64,000 bases of DNA from Clostridium_AT radicumherbarum (GCF_045310525.1 NZ_JBJHZY010000001.1:1956666-2020665), one strand, 5' to 3'; shown: positions 40,618 to 49,691, counted from the stretch's first letter. The notes: generated by a model from the letters alone, not told the origin. Numbers and translations: made by a program.

Positions 40618-40804
40618 TAGCAGCTAATATTTTATCTTTTTTAAAGTGTCTAACTTGATGTCTTAAATAACAATAAGCTTCAATATCGTTATCTTTGATT
40701 TTTATAACCTTTATATTTCTTTTAGTAAACTCATTTCCTTTTTGATACATTATAGTAACAACCTTATGTGTAGCTAAAGATGTTCTCAATACATTATCAA
40801 ACAT
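40604..40804 (-). CDS. Small WYL-like protein
   Basis: A 66-aa protein starting at ATG 40804 (AGAGGTGG upstream). The C-terminal half (IKIKDNDIEAYCYLRHQVRHF, shortened: EAYCYLRHQVRHFKKDKI) resembles the ligand-binding core of WYL domains, without any HTH. Such short WYL-like proteins are seen in phage-derived loci. The function is unknown; it could bind a nucleotide or nucleic acid if the WYL match holds. Confidence 0.6.
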   Translation of the reverse strand: MFDNVLRTSLATHKVVTIMYQKGNEFTKRNIKVIKIKDNDIEAYCYLRHQVRHFKKDKILAAMYTH

Positions 40805-40940
40805 TATAACCACCTCTAATAATTTTAAGATAATTATAACATAAACCAAACAAGAATACAAACATATGTTCTATAATATTGCAAATTAATTAATTCTTAT
40901 ATAGATGCATAAAAATATGAAAATTACTAATAATATTATT

Positions 40941-41007
40941 AACAACTCATAGAGAGTTGTTGGAGAAGAAGGTTCCTTTACTTTTAAAGTAGAGTCCCTT
41001 CTTTTTT
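40941..41007 (+). ncRNA. Candidate small RNA or orphan terminator module
   Basis: Two consecutive plus-strand hairpins: AACAACTC/GAGTTGTT (40941-40961), then AAGAAGG...CCTTCTT (40966-41003) with an inner TACTT/AAGTA, ending in six T. All neighbouring genes are on the minus strand, so an independent plus transcript would be needed. A weak TTGCAA lies about 55 nt upstream, but no clear promoter was found. Confidence 0.35.
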
Positions 41008-41084
41008 CATGTTAGCATTTATTATTTAAGGCTATTATTTTTTATTTCTTGAAGAATTTCAATTATTTTAGTTTTGGCAAAATA

Positions 41085-41131
41085 AATACACCTTTGTAAT
41101 TTGGTCTTTAACCAATATACAAAGGTGTAAA
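41085..41131 (-). terminator. Terminator of spo0A
   Basis: TACACCTTTGTA and its complement at 41118-41129 form a stem extended by TTGGT/ACCAA, about 18 bp in all. The minus side ends ATTTATTTTG. Confidence 0.75.
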
Positions 41132-41236
41132 TTAAAATATCAATTATATATTTATAGATACCAAAACTTAAAATTCATATGGTTTTTCATACAGTTTATT
41201 GAATGACTATCTCAATAAATCTTTGAACTGAGTCAT

Positions 41237-42049
41237 TTATGAAACTTTATTTTTAAGTCTTAGCTTGTCTGCTACCATAGCAATAAATTCTGAATTAGTT
41301 GGCTTGCCCTTATCATTATGTATGGTATATCCAAAAAGTTTATTAATTGTATCTACCTGGCCTCTATTCCATGCAACTTCAATTGCATGTCTTATAGCTC
41401 TTTCTACTCTACTTGCTGTTGTATTGAATTTTTTAGCTATTGATGGATATAGTTCTTTTGTAACAGCAGATAATAATTCAATATCGTTTACTACCATACT
41501 AATAGCTTCTCTTAAATACATGTAGCCTTTAATGTGCGCAGGAACTCCGATTTCATGAATTATTCCAGTAATTTCAGTTTCTAAATCTATTGGTTCATTT
41601 CTATTTATTTTTATTTCTGGTGTATCTTCCATAGGAATGGTTCTTTTAGTATCATCGCTTGAAATAGTATTGTTAAACATTTGTCTTATTCTCTTTGTAA
41701 ATACATCCATATCAAATGGTTTTACAACATAATAATCTGCTCCTAGAGTTATGGCTCTTTGAGTTATTTTATCTTGTCCAACAGCTGATAAAACTATTAT
41801 TCTAGGCATTGGATCAACATGAATACTATTTAATCTCTCTAGTACTCCAAGTCCATCTAAATGCGGCATAATAATATCTAATACAACTAAATCAGGCTTT
41901 TTTTCCTGAATAAGTTTAAGTGCTTCTAAGCCATCTTTTGCGATTCCTGTAACTACTATGTCTCTCTGATTTAATAAGTAATCGTTCAATATATTGCAAA
42001 ATTCTTTATTATCATCTGCAATAATAACACTTATTTTTGAATCTTCCAT
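41237..42049 (-). CDS. spo0A: Sporulation master regulator Spo0A
   Basis: A 270-aa response regulator that launches sporulation when phosphorylated. The receiver has acidic pocket Asp12/Asp13, phosphorylated Asp58 (LVVLDIIMPHLDG) and the late Lys (VVKPFD). The C-terminal DNA-binding domain includes SRVERAIRHAIEVAWNRG, the Spo0A recognition helix that reads TGTCGAA boxes. Its own upstream region carries such a box overlapping a sigma-H promoter, so self-activation is expected. The upstream neighbour is spoIVB, the standard Firmicute order. Confidence 0.97.
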   Translation of the reverse strand: MEDSKISVIIADDNKEFCNILNDYLLNQRDIVVTGIAKDGLEALKLIQEKKPDLVVLDIIMPHLDGLGVLERLNSIHVDPMPRIIVLSAVGQDKITQRAITLGADYYVVKPFDMDVFTKRIRQMFNNTISSDDTKRTIPMEDTPEIKINRNEPIDLETEITGIIHEIGVPAHIKGYMYLREAISMVVNDIELLSAVTKELYPSIAKKFNTTASRVERAIRHAIEVAWNRGQVDTINKLFGYTIHNDKGKPTNSEFIAMVADKLRLKNKVS

Positions 42050-42096
42050 GTTTTAAATACCCCTTTCAATTTAAATTCCATATCTTAACAATTTAT

Positions 42097-42125
42097 TAAT
42101 TCGACAAAACTGCAATAAATCCTTC
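42097..42125 (-). promoter_or_regulatory. Sigma-H promoter of spo0A overlapping a Spo0A box
   Basis: On the minus strand GAAGGATTT (42125-42117), 11 bp, then GTCGAATTA (42105-42097) fits the sigma-H consensus. TGTCGAA (42106-42100) within the -10 element is an exact Spo0A-binding box. The transcript would start some 45 nt before the start codon. Confidence 0.8.
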
Positions 42126-42163
42126 TATTAAAATAAATTTTTTTTGTTAAAAATGACCAAAAA

Positions 42164-42212
42164 TAAATAATAAGTGAATTTATAATTTTTTTATAATTCA
42201 CTTATTATTATA
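42164..42212 (-). terminator. Terminator of spoIVB
   Basis: AATAATAAGTGAATT (42166-42180) pairs perfectly with AATTCACTTATTATT (42195-42209), followed on the minus strand by TATTTTTGG. Confidence 0.8.
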
Positions 42213-42229
42213 ATACTATTATAATTAGC

Positions 42230-43453
42230 TTAATTCGTCAATATATCTGCATCTTTTAACATCCATTCTATATAAACTCCATAACCTGTATCTGGCTTAT
42301 TTATTAGAACATGAGTTACAGCACCTATGATTTTATTGTTCTGTATAATAGGACTACCACTCATACCTTGAACTATACCACCTGTTTTTTCTAATAAAAC
42401 AGGATCTGTTATTTTAATTATCATGCTTTTAGGACTAGGAGTTTCTTGCTTTAAAAGTTTTTCAATTTCAATATTATAAAGTTTAGGCTCTTCTCCATCG
42501 ATTGTTGTCAATATTTGAGCGGGCCCTAATTTTATTTCATCTCTTAAAGCTATATCTAATGGTTTACTATTCTTATTAATTAAGCTTTTATTTGTATTTC
42601 CAAATATCCCACAGTTAGTATTCTTCGTTATATCCCCTAATGCGACTTCCTCGTCAATAAAAATACCTTTTAATTCTCCAGGATTTCCCTTGGCACCTTT
42701 TCTAACAGAAACTATTGATGATGAGATAATTTGCCCTGTATTAATATTTAAAATAGTACCTGTATCAGAATCTGTAATAGGATGACCTAATGCTGCAAAC
42801 TTATTTGAATTTTCATCATAGAAGGTTAAAGTTCCAACACCTGCTGTGGAATCTCTTATCCAAAGTCCAATTTTATATTTTGTATCATTAGTATTTTTTA
42901 CAGGTTTAACCTTTTTCGTAAGTTCTTCTCCCTTTCTATCTATTGTTATATTTAATTCTTTACCTTCGCAGCTATTCACAATTTCTGACACTTGCTCTGA
43001 ACTAGTAATGCTTATGTTATTAATTTTTAAAATACTATCACCAACTTGTATTCCTGCTGCTGCTCCTGGACTGCTGGTCTTACCATTTTCAGTTTCTATA
43101 TCAGAAAGTGCAACTACTAAAGTCCCCTTAGTACTTAATTTTACACCTATTGGCTGACCACCAGGATATAAGCTAATTTTATTAGAAATAGCTTTAACAG
43201 AGATAGTTTTCAAGGGCAAAATACCTAATAGACATACTTGTGCTTTTCTAATACTACTGTTATTTGTTATTAAATTATTTACTTTAATATCCTTTTCTTC
43301 TACTAGCCTCAAAAAGTTGTTGCTTTTTAATTCCTGACCTTCCCTTACAAAAATAGTAGAAGAAATCTGTCCTACATTAATATAAGTAAATAAAGTTAGA
43401 AAAATGATAGGAGTTAATATCCAGCATAACAACCTTATTCTTTTCTTTTTCAT
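42230..43453 (-). CDS. spoIVB: SpoIVB serine peptidase (S55)
   Basis: A 407-aa forespore-secreted peptidase that signals across the spore membranes to trigger sigma-K activation in the mother cell. An N-terminal signal/anchor (about 6-24) is followed by a PDZ domain (about 110-190, AAGIQVGDSILKINNISI) and the S55 peptidase domain with the nucleophile in GMSGSPII and the AALGHPITDSDTG region. Length is typical. It lies directly upstream of spo0A behind its own terminator. Confidence 0.95.
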   Translation of the reverse strand: MKKKRIRLLCWILTPIIFLTLFTYINVGQISSTIFVREGQELKSNNFLRLVEEKDIKVNNLITNNSSIRKAQVCLLGILPLKTISVKAISNKISLYPGGQPIGVKLSTKGTLVVALSDIETENGKTSSPGAAAGIQVGDSILKINNISITSSEQVSEIVNSCEGKELNITIDRKGEELTKKVKPVKNTNDTKYKIGLWIRDSTAGVGTLTFYDENSNKFAALGHPITDSDTGTILNINTGQIISSSIVSVRKGAKGNPGELKGIFIDEEVALGDITKNTNCGIFGNTNKSLINKNSKPLDIALRDEIKLGPAQILTTIDGEEPKLYNIEIEKLLKQETPSPKSMIIKITDPVLLEKTGGIVQGMSGSPIIQNNKIIGAVTHVLINKPDTGYGVYIEWMLKDADILTN

Positions 43454-43612
43454 GCTTTTTCCTCCTGTCGTCTAATAATTTTCTAACTTTAAGTTGCCCT
43501 TTAAAATATGTTCTTATGCTATATTAAAGTTTCATATAAAGTTAAACCATTGTTTTTTAAAGCAAAATATGATAGTTTTAATATTTTTTATTAAAAATAT
43601 TTTTTATTTTAT

Positions 43613-43655
43613 TAAAAAAAGAGTTATAACATTTTAAGTGTTATAACTCTATTCT
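43613..43655 (-). terminator. Terminator of the dxs-tlyA-nadK-argR-recN operon
   Basis: AGAGTTATAACA (43620-43631) pairs perfectly with TGTTATAACTCT (43639-43650), loop TTTTAAG, then TTTTTTT on the minus strand. Confidence 0.9.
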
Positions 43656-43699
43656 TCCACAAAATTAAGTTTTTTATTTGCTAAAATATAAATATTTTA

Positions 43700-45394
43700 T
43701 TAAATTAATTCATTTTTTTTAATTTCTGCCATAAAAATAAGTTCTTTAGCATGTTCCAAGGTTAATTTAGTTACTTCAGCTCCACCAACCATTCTAGCAA
43801 TTTCTATCTGTTTTTGATCATCGCTTAGTTTAGTAACTGAAGTATAGGTTTTATCCTTTTTTACATCTTTAGAAATCAAGAAATGTGTATCAGACATACA
43901 GGCAATTTGAGATAAGTGTGTAACACAAAACACTTGATGTTTTGTAGCAATTAAATACATCTTTTCGGCCACACTTTGTGCTACTCTACCACTTATTCCA
44001 ACATCAATTTCATCAAATATAACTGAAGGAATGCTATCTTTATCTACAAAAACAGTTTTAAAAGCAAGCATAATACGAGAAAGCTCTCCGCCTGAAACTA
44101 TCTTTTCTAGATCCTTCAAAGGTTCTCCAGGATTAGTTGAAATTAAAAATTGGACTTTATCATTGCCGTTTTCATTAAATCCATCTTGCTTACTTATTTC
44201 TATTTTAAAAATACATTTTTCAAGACCAATATACTTTAATTCTTTTGTTACTTCTTTTTCTAGCAATATAGAAGTTTTACATCTTTTGTCATGAATTTGA
44301 TTTGTTATTTGTGTAAGTTCTATAATAAGCTCTGCTTTTACCTTCTTTAACTTTTCAATTATTTCATTACTATTTATTAGTTCCTCATATTGAGTTTGAA
44401 TTTTATCTCTAAATTCTATTATTTCCTTAATTGAATTACCATATTTTTTCTTTAATAAGCCAATTTGATATATTCTACTATTTATAAACTCCAATTTATT
44501 CTCATCATATTGGATGCTGTCCCTTAAATTTCTAACCTCAGCAATGTTTTGCTCTAAATTATAATAGGATTCTTCTAAGCTGTCACCAATGGCTTTAACT
44601 TTTTCGATATGCTTTTGTATTCCACGAATCTCTTTTATAACAAGACCTAAGGCATCATAAACTGATGGAGAGCTATCACTGCCTTTATCTAATATTTCAT
44701 AGCAAATATTAAGGCTATTATTTATCTTTTCAGCATTTGATAAAATAGAAAATTCACTCTCAAGCTCAACATCCTCATTAACTCTTAATTTAGCTTTATT
44801 AATTTCATCTAATTCATATTTATAAAAATCTATTAAAGTTTCTTTTTCTCCTGCTTTTCCCTGAATCTTATTTATTTCATTGTCTATATTAAGTAAATGT
44901 CTATATTTTAAGCGGTAATTTTCAAGTAGAGTGCCTAATTTTTCTCCACCAAAATCATCAACATAATAAATATGATTTGCAGAATCTAACAAATTTTGAT
45001 TTTCATGTTGTCCATGAATATCTAATAAAGTTGAGCTAACTGTTTTTACATTGTTTAAGAGCATAGCTTTTCCGTTAATTTTAGCAATAGATTTGCCAGT
45101 CATAAAAGTCTCTCTGCTCATGATTACCATATCTTCAGCTTCAATATCATAAAGCTTTAAGACTTCTGCAGCTTTTTTATTTTCTATGGTAAATACAGCT
45201 TCAACATATGTCTTTTCTTCCCCAGTTCTAATTAAATCTTTACTGAACTTACCACCCAAAACATAGCTAATTGCGTCAATTAATATAGATTTACCAGCTC
45301 CTGTCTCACCTGTTAAAACATTAAATCCCTTTTCAAAGTTTATTGTTAAATTTTCTATTAGAGCAAAGTTACTTATATTTAATTGAAGAAGCAT
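43700..45394 (-). CDS. recN: DNA repair protein RecN
   Basis: A 564-aa SMC-like ATPase that acts early at double-strand breaks. Walker A is GETGAGKSILIDAI near residue 30, the signature motif is VSGGELSRIMLA near 443, and Walker B is SVIFDEIDVGISG; coiled coils fill about 160-370. I start at ATG 45394 with GGGAGGTT 4 nt upstream; an in-frame start 11 codons earlier lies in the duplicated spacer. Fifth gene of the dxs operon. Confidence 0.94.
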   Translation of the reverse strand: MLLQLNISNFALIENLTINFEKGFNVLTGETGAGKSILIDAISYVLGGKFSKDLIRTGEEKTYVEAVFTIENKKAAEVLKLYDIEAEDMVIMSRETFMTGKSIAKINGKAMLLNNVKTVSSTLLDIHGQHENQNLLDSANHIYYVDDFGGEKLGTLLENYRLKYRHLLNIDNEINKIQGKAGEKETLIDFYKYELDEINKAKLRVNEDVELESEFSILSNAEKINNSLNICYEILDKGSDSSPSVYDALGLVIKEIRGIQKHIEKVKAIGDSLEESYYNLEQNIAEVRNLRDSIQYDENKLEFINSRIYQIGLLKKKYGNSIKEIIEFRDKIQTQYEELINSNEIIEKLKKVKAELIIELTQITNQIHDKRCKTSILLEKEVTKELKYIGLEKCIFKIEISKQDGFNENGNDKVQFLISTNPGEPLKDLEKIVSGGELSRIMLAFKTVFVDKDSIPSVIFDEIDVGISGRVAQSVAEKMYLIATKHQVFCVTHLSQIACMSDTHFLISKDVKKDKTYTSVTKLSDDQKQIEIARMVGGAEVTKLTLEHAKELIFMAEIKKNELI

Positions 45395-45423
45395 TTTAAC
45401 CTCCCGGTATTCCTCATACTGCA

Positions 45424-45446
45424 CCAAACAATTATTAATTGTTTGG
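45424..45446. repeat. Hairpin repeat, copy 3, in the argR-recN spacer
   Basis: CCAAACAATT-ATT-AATTGTTTGG, a perfect 10-bp inverted repeat with the CAATTATTAATTG core at 45429-45441. It is flanked by a near-duplicate of the spacer on each side (GGTATTCC at 45406-45413 and 45452-45459). It lies 34 nt upstream of the recN start. Confidence 0.7.
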
Positions 45447-45459
45447 CTCCTGGTATTCC

Positions 45460-45921
45460 TTATGTTTCCTGATCACTAATCATTTTTTTAATTTTTTGTA
45501 CTAGTAAAATGCAAAGTTCTTTGCTTCTTGCAAGCACAAATATTGTATTATCCCCTGCTATTGTGCCTGCAACTCCATCAAAATTCAAAGAATCAATGGC
45601 TTCTGCTGCAACTTGAGCTGAACCCGGTATTGTTTTAATAACTATAAAATTTTCAACATTTTCAACTGAAAGAACTGTTTGACTAAAAACATTTACAAGC
45701 TTTTCCGATAAGAACTTTTCAATAGGAGATATAGATGCATATTTATATTTGCCTTCACTGGACAAAACTTTTATGAGTTTTAATTCCTTAATATCCCTTG
45801 AAACCGTAGCCTGAGTTACATCCATTCCAATATTTTTTAATTCTTCAGCAAGTTCTTCCTGTGTTTCAATGTCTTTAAAATTAATGATCTCTAATATCTT
45901 TGCATGCCGTGCAACCTTCAT
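45460..45921 (-). CDS. argR: Arginine repressor ArgR
   Basis: A 153-aa regulator of arginine metabolism. The N-terminal winged HTH has QEELAEELKNIGMDVTQATV, then SRDIKELKLIKV. The C-terminal hexamerisation and arginine-binding domain carries GTIAGDNTIFVLAR. Its ATG overlaps the nadK stop by one base (TAATG), so translation is coupled. Position upstream of recN matches many Firmicutes. Confidence 0.95.
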   Translation of the reverse strand: MKVARHAKILEIINFKDIETQEELAEELKNIGMDVTQATVSRDIKELKLIKVLSSEGKYKYASISPIEKFLSEKLVNVFSQTVLSVENVENFIVIKTIPGSAQVAAEAIDSLNFDGVAGTIAGDNTIFVLARSKELCILLVQKIKKMISDQET

Positions 45922-46772
45922 TAATTACCACCCTCACACTCTTTTGTTCTTAGAGTAATCTTTCTTCTTAATATATCAAAGTAATCATAACCTTCTAGCT
46001 TAATCAAGCTGCATTTTAATCGAGACATAGTCACTTCTATTTTGTCATTATTTTTAAGCTCATAGGATTGTTGCCCATCCACAGTTAGAAAAACACTTTC
46101 AAATTTTCTCTTAATTGATACATTTATTTTACTGCTGCCATCTACAACCAGTGTTCTCACTCCAAGAGAATGTGGACAAATTGGTGTGATAGACATTAGC
46201 TTTAAAGTAGGATACATTATAGGTCCTCCAGCAGACAATGAATATGCTGTTGAACCTGTGGGTGTTGAAATAATCACTCCATCTGCAGTAAAGGAGGCAT
46301 AATACTTGTCATCTATATAAATTTCATATTTAGCCATTCTAGCTAAAGTTCCCTTAGCCACTACGATGTCGTTTAAACCTATATAGTTTTTAACATCATT
46401 CTCCTTTTCAATCTTGCAGTTTAATATAATCCTATCTTCAATTTTAAACTTTTTTTCTTTAATATTTTTAATTGCCTTAGCAAAATCTGTACTTACTACC
46501 TCAGTTAAAAAGCCCAAATTTCCTATGTTCACCCCTAGGATAGGAATATTGTACTTTGCAACTTCTCGGGCAGTGCCTAAAAGAGTCCCATCTCCGCCAA
46601 CAGAAATAATAAAGTCAAGAAAATTATCTTTAATACTAAGTAAATTCTGGCTGTCTTTAAATATAGTGATTTTGGAATCTGGAATTATATTTTCAATAGT
46701 ATTTGTAATGAAATTTAATATATCTCCATTAATATCTTTTTCAGTATTAACATTTATACCAATATTTTTCAT
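45921..46772 (-). CDS. nadK: NAD kinase
   Basis: A 283-aa enzyme that phosphorylates NAD to NADP. The diagnostic GGDGT is in SVGGDGTLLGTAR near residue 57, the NE/D-type block is NIGNLGFLTE, and the beta-sandwich motif is GVIISTPTGSTAYSLSAGGP. Usual length. An AGGAGGAATT Shine-Dalgarno lies 19 nt beyond the tlyA stop. Confidence 0.95.
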   Translation of the reverse strand: MKNIGINVNTEKDINGDILNFITNTIENIIPDSKITIFKDSQNLLSIKDNFLDFIISVGGDGTLLGTAREVAKYNIPILGVNIGNLGFLTEVVSTDFAKAIKNIKEKKFKIEDRIILNCKIEKENDVKNYIGLNDIVVAKGTLARMAKYEIYIDDKYYASFTADGVIISTPTGSTAYSLSAGGPIMYPTLKLMSITPICPHSLGVRTLVVDGSSKINVSIKRKFESVFLTVDGQQSYELKNNDKIEVTMSRLKCSLIKLEGYDYFDILRRKITLRTKECEGGN

Positions 46773-46791
46773 AATTCCTCCAGAGTAATAA

Positions 46792-47604
46792 TTAAGTTAA
46801 TATCCCGTGAGCCATTTCTACTATTTTATCTATGTTATTTAAATCAAAGGTACTGTTTAAACTCATGTCTTTAGAAAAATATATCAAATATTCAATATTT
46901 CCTTCTGGTCCCCTTATAGGTGAAAAATCTAAATTCAATATATTAAGCTTTTGTTCAATTAAAAAATTAACTATTCCATAAATAACTTCTTTATGTGTTA
47001 ATGAGTCCTTCACTACACCCTTCTTACCAACCTTATCCCTTCCTGCTTCAAACTGTGGTTTTATAAGTGCAACTACTTTTCCTTCATTTTTAAGCAAATT
47101 TATCACAGGTGGTATAACTTTTTTTAATGAAATAAAAGATACATCTATACTTGCAAAGTCACCATATTCTCCGATTTGTTCGTAAGTTACATATCTCACA
47201 TTTGTCCTTTCAAGGCAAAGAACTCTTGGATCTGTTCTTAGTTTCCAGGCAAACTGACCGTATCCAACATCTATAGCGATAACCTTATTTGCTCCATTTT
47301 GAAGCATACAATCAGTGAATCCCCCAGTAGAAGCACCAATATCAAAGCAAGTTAAAGCTTTTAGGTTAAGTTCAAAAGTTTTTAAAGCTTTTTCTAATTT
47401 AAGACCACCCCTGCTGACATAAGGCAGAACTTCTCCTCTTATTTCTATTGAAGATGAAGTCGATACCTTTTCACCTGCTTTATCAACTCTTTGACCATCT
47501 ATAAAAATTTGACCAGCCATTATGCTTGCCCTTGCTTTTTCTCTAGATGGAAACATTCCGTTACTAACTAAAAGTACATCTAATCTTTCTTTTGTTTGCG
47601 ACAT
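46792..47604 (-). CDS. tlyA: TlyA-type 2'-O-methyltransferase (S4 plus FtsJ-like)
   Basis: A 270-aa protein with an N-terminal S4 RNA-binding domain (about 5-65, RLDVLLVSNGMFPSREKARA) and an FtsJ/RrmJ-like SAM methyltransferase domain (FDIGASTGGFTDCMLQNGA; VALIKPQFEAGRD). Homologues methylate ribosomal RNA 2'-OH groups and are often mislabelled as haemolysins. It lies between dxs and nadK, the standard clostridial order. Confidence 0.92.
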   Translation of the reverse strand: MSQTKERLDVLLVSNGMFPSREKARASIMAGQIFIDGQRVDKAGEKVSTSSSIEIRGEVLPYVSRGGLKLEKALKTFELNLKALTCFDIGASTGGFTDCMLQNGANKVIAIDVGYGQFAWKLRTDPRVLCLERTNVRYVTYEQIGEYGDFASIDVSFISLKKVIPPVINLLKNEGKVVALIKPQFEAGRDKVGKKGVVKDSLTHKEVIYGIVNFLIEQKLNILNLDFSPIRGPEGNIEYLIYFSKDMSLNSTFDLNNIDKIVEMAHGILT

Positions 47605-47619
47605 AGTGACCTCTCTAAA

Positions 47620-49509
47620 CTATAATAATTTAATAATACTGTTTGTTATTCCTGATGGATCTAAGCCATATAATTTATATAGTATATCTACATTGCCATG
47701 GGTAATAAATTCATCTTTAAACGCAAGATTTATTACTTTTGTATTTTGATTTAAGGTTGATACATACTGAAGTACATAAGATCCAAGTCCACCATTAATA
47801 ACATTATCCTCTAATGTAACTATTGAGTAATCATCTTTTACTAAATCTGAAATTAAAGCTTTATCAATAGGCTTTATAAAACATGCGTTAATAATTTTTA
47901 AATCAATTGGATATTGTAATAATCTTTCCTTTGCTAGTAAAGCGTGCTGAACCATTTTTCCTGCTGCTACTACTGCAATCTTTTTATATTGGTTATCTTT
48001 TTCTTTAATATCTCTATTATAGAGAACTTCCCATTTGCCTAATTTAATTTCTTTTAAGCTAACTAAATTTAATTCCCTATGGTCTCCACCTCTAGGATAC
48101 CTTACTGCCACAGGAAAATTCTGATTCACAGCCCACTTAAGCATAGTATTTAACTCAGCTATGCATTTAGGTGTAATTATTGTCATATTGGGCATTGTTG
48201 AAAGATAAGATAAATCAAAAACACCTTGATGGGTTTCTCCATCTTCTCCTACAATTCCAGCCCTGTCTATTGCAAACACTACAGGTAACTTTTGTATACA
48301 TATGTCATGCAGCAGCTGATCATAGGCTCTTTGCAGAAAGGTAGAATAGACTGCAAATACTGGCTTTAGCCCTTCGCTTGCCATGCCTGCAGCTAGAGTT
48401 ACGGCATGCTGTTCTGCAATTCCTACATCAAAAAATCTATTTGGAAATTCTTCAGAAAAACTTGTAAGTCCTGTACCATCTCTCATGGCAGCAGTTATTG
48501 CAACTACATTTTCCTTTTCCCTAGCTATATCAATTAAAGTTCTTCCAAAGGCGCCTGAATAGGTTTCGCAGGAAGTAGACGCAGTCTCACCACTATCACA
48601 ATCAAAAGGTCCTATGCCGTGAAATTTCCCAGGATTTTGCTCCGCATATTCATAACCCTTGCCCTTTTGAGTTACAACATGTATAATAACTGGCTCTTTA
48701 ATGCTTTTAGCCATGTTCATAACCTTTGTTAGATCCTTTAAATTATGACCATCAATAGGTCCTAAGTATTTTAATCCCATATCTTCAAAAAGCATGCTTG
48801 GAACTATTACCTGCTTAATACCATCCTTTATTTTCTCTATGGAATTAGCCATACCTTTTCCTATGGATGGGATTTTTCTAAGAGTTGTATCTAGATCCTG
48901 TGCAAATTTATTATACTTTGGATCAGCTCTTAATTTGCTTAAATATGTTGAAAGTCCTCCTACATTTTTTCCTATGGACATTTCGTTATCATTTAAAATA
49001 ATAATCATTTTACTTTTCTTATAGCCCACATCGTTTAAGGCCTCAAAGGCCATTCCTCCGGTAAGAGCTCCATCCCCTATAACTGCAACTACTTCATGAT
49101 GCTTCTTATTTAAATCACGTGCTCTAGCCATACCTAAGGCTGCAGATAAGGAAGTACTGCTGTGACCTGTTTCAAATATATCATATTTACTTTCTTCCCT
49201 TTTAGGAAAGCCACTAATACCATTAAAATTTCTCAAACTGTCAAATTTATCTTTTCTGCCCGTTAAAATTTTATGGATATAAGCTTGATGCCCTACATCC
49301 CAAATTAATTTATCAAAATTAAAATCAAAGGCATAATATAAGCTTAGTGTTAATTCAACTACTCCAAGATTTGAAGCAAGATGTCCTCCTGTTTTAGAAA
49401 CCTTATCTATTAAAAAGCTTCTTATTTCTTCTGCAAAACCTTCTAATTCTGCAAAAGACATTTTTTTTATATCTGCTATATTTTCATATTTATCTAAAAT
49501 TTTGTACAT
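47620..49509 (-). CDS. dxs: 1-deoxy-D-xylulose-5-phosphate synthase
   Basis: A 629-aa thiamine-diphosphate enzyme that condenses pyruvate and glyceraldehyde-3-phosphate in the first step of the MEP isoprenoid pathway. Motifs are GHQAYIHKILTGR, the ThDP motif GDGALTGGMAFEALND, and DRAGIVGEDGETHQG in the pyrimidine-binding domain. I start at ATG 49509, six codons inside a possible TTG start, with AAGGAA upstream. First gene of the dxs-tlyA-nadK-argR-recN operon. Confidence 0.95.
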   Translation of the reverse strand: MYKILDKYENIADIKKMSFAELEGFAEEIRSFLIDKVSKTGGHLASNLGVVELTLSLYYAFDFNFDKLIWDVGHQAYIHKILTGRKDKFDSLRNFNGISGFPKREESKYDIFETGHSSTSLSAALGMARARDLNKKHHEVVAVIGDGALTGGMAFEALNDVGYKKSKMIIILNDNEMSIGKNVGGLSTYLSKLRADPKYNKFAQDLDTTLRKIPSIGKGMANSIEKIKDGIKQVIVPSMLFEDMGLKYLGPIDGHNLKDLTKVMNMAKSIKEPVIIHVVTQKGKGYEYAEQNPGKFHGIGPFDCDSGETASTSCETYSGAFGRTLIDIAREKENVVAITAAMRDGTGLTSFSEEFPNRFFDVGIAEQHAVTLAAGMASEGLKPVFAVYSTFLQRAYDQLLHDICIQKLPVVFAIDRAGIVGEDGETHQGVFDLSYLSTMPNMTIITPKCIAELNTMLKWAVNQNFPVAVRYPRGGDHRELNLVSLKEIKLGKWEVLYNRDIKEKDNQYKKIAVVAAGKMVQHALLAKERLLQYPIDLKIINACFIKPIDKALISDLVKDDYSIVTLEDNVINGGLGSYVLQYVSTLNQNTKVINLAFKDEFITHGNVDILYKLYGLDPSGITNSIIKLL

Positions 49510-49597
49510 AACATTTTCCTTTTTCAAATTATTTTATCATTCATCAAACATCTGTTTAAATAATGTTGGTATTCTTTTATAAAATTTATTATTTGCA

Positions 49598-49642
49598 AAA
49601 TAATAAAAGCTACTAATACTTATATAGTAGCCTTATTATGGT
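49598..49642 (-). terminator. Terminator of the nusB-ispA operon
   Basis: AATAAAAGCTACTA (49602-49615) pairs with TAGTAGCCTTATT (49625-49637) with one mismatch. The minus side ends TTTTATTATTTTG. Confidence 0.75.
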
Positions 49643-49691
49643 ATATTATATCACAATAAATTAATATTTTCAAAATATGCATAATTAATAA

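Larger units (their letters stand above)
40805..41236. other. Intergenic region between the WYL-like gene and spo0A
   Basis: 432 bp without a protein gene. It holds a plus-strand pair of hairpins ending in T6 (40941-41007) and the spo0A terminator (41085-41130). Confidence 0.55.

Noticed and set aside
46792..47604. Haemolysin annotation for the TlyA-family protein
   Set aside because: S4 plus FtsJ-like SAM-binding motifs indicate an RNA methyltransferase.
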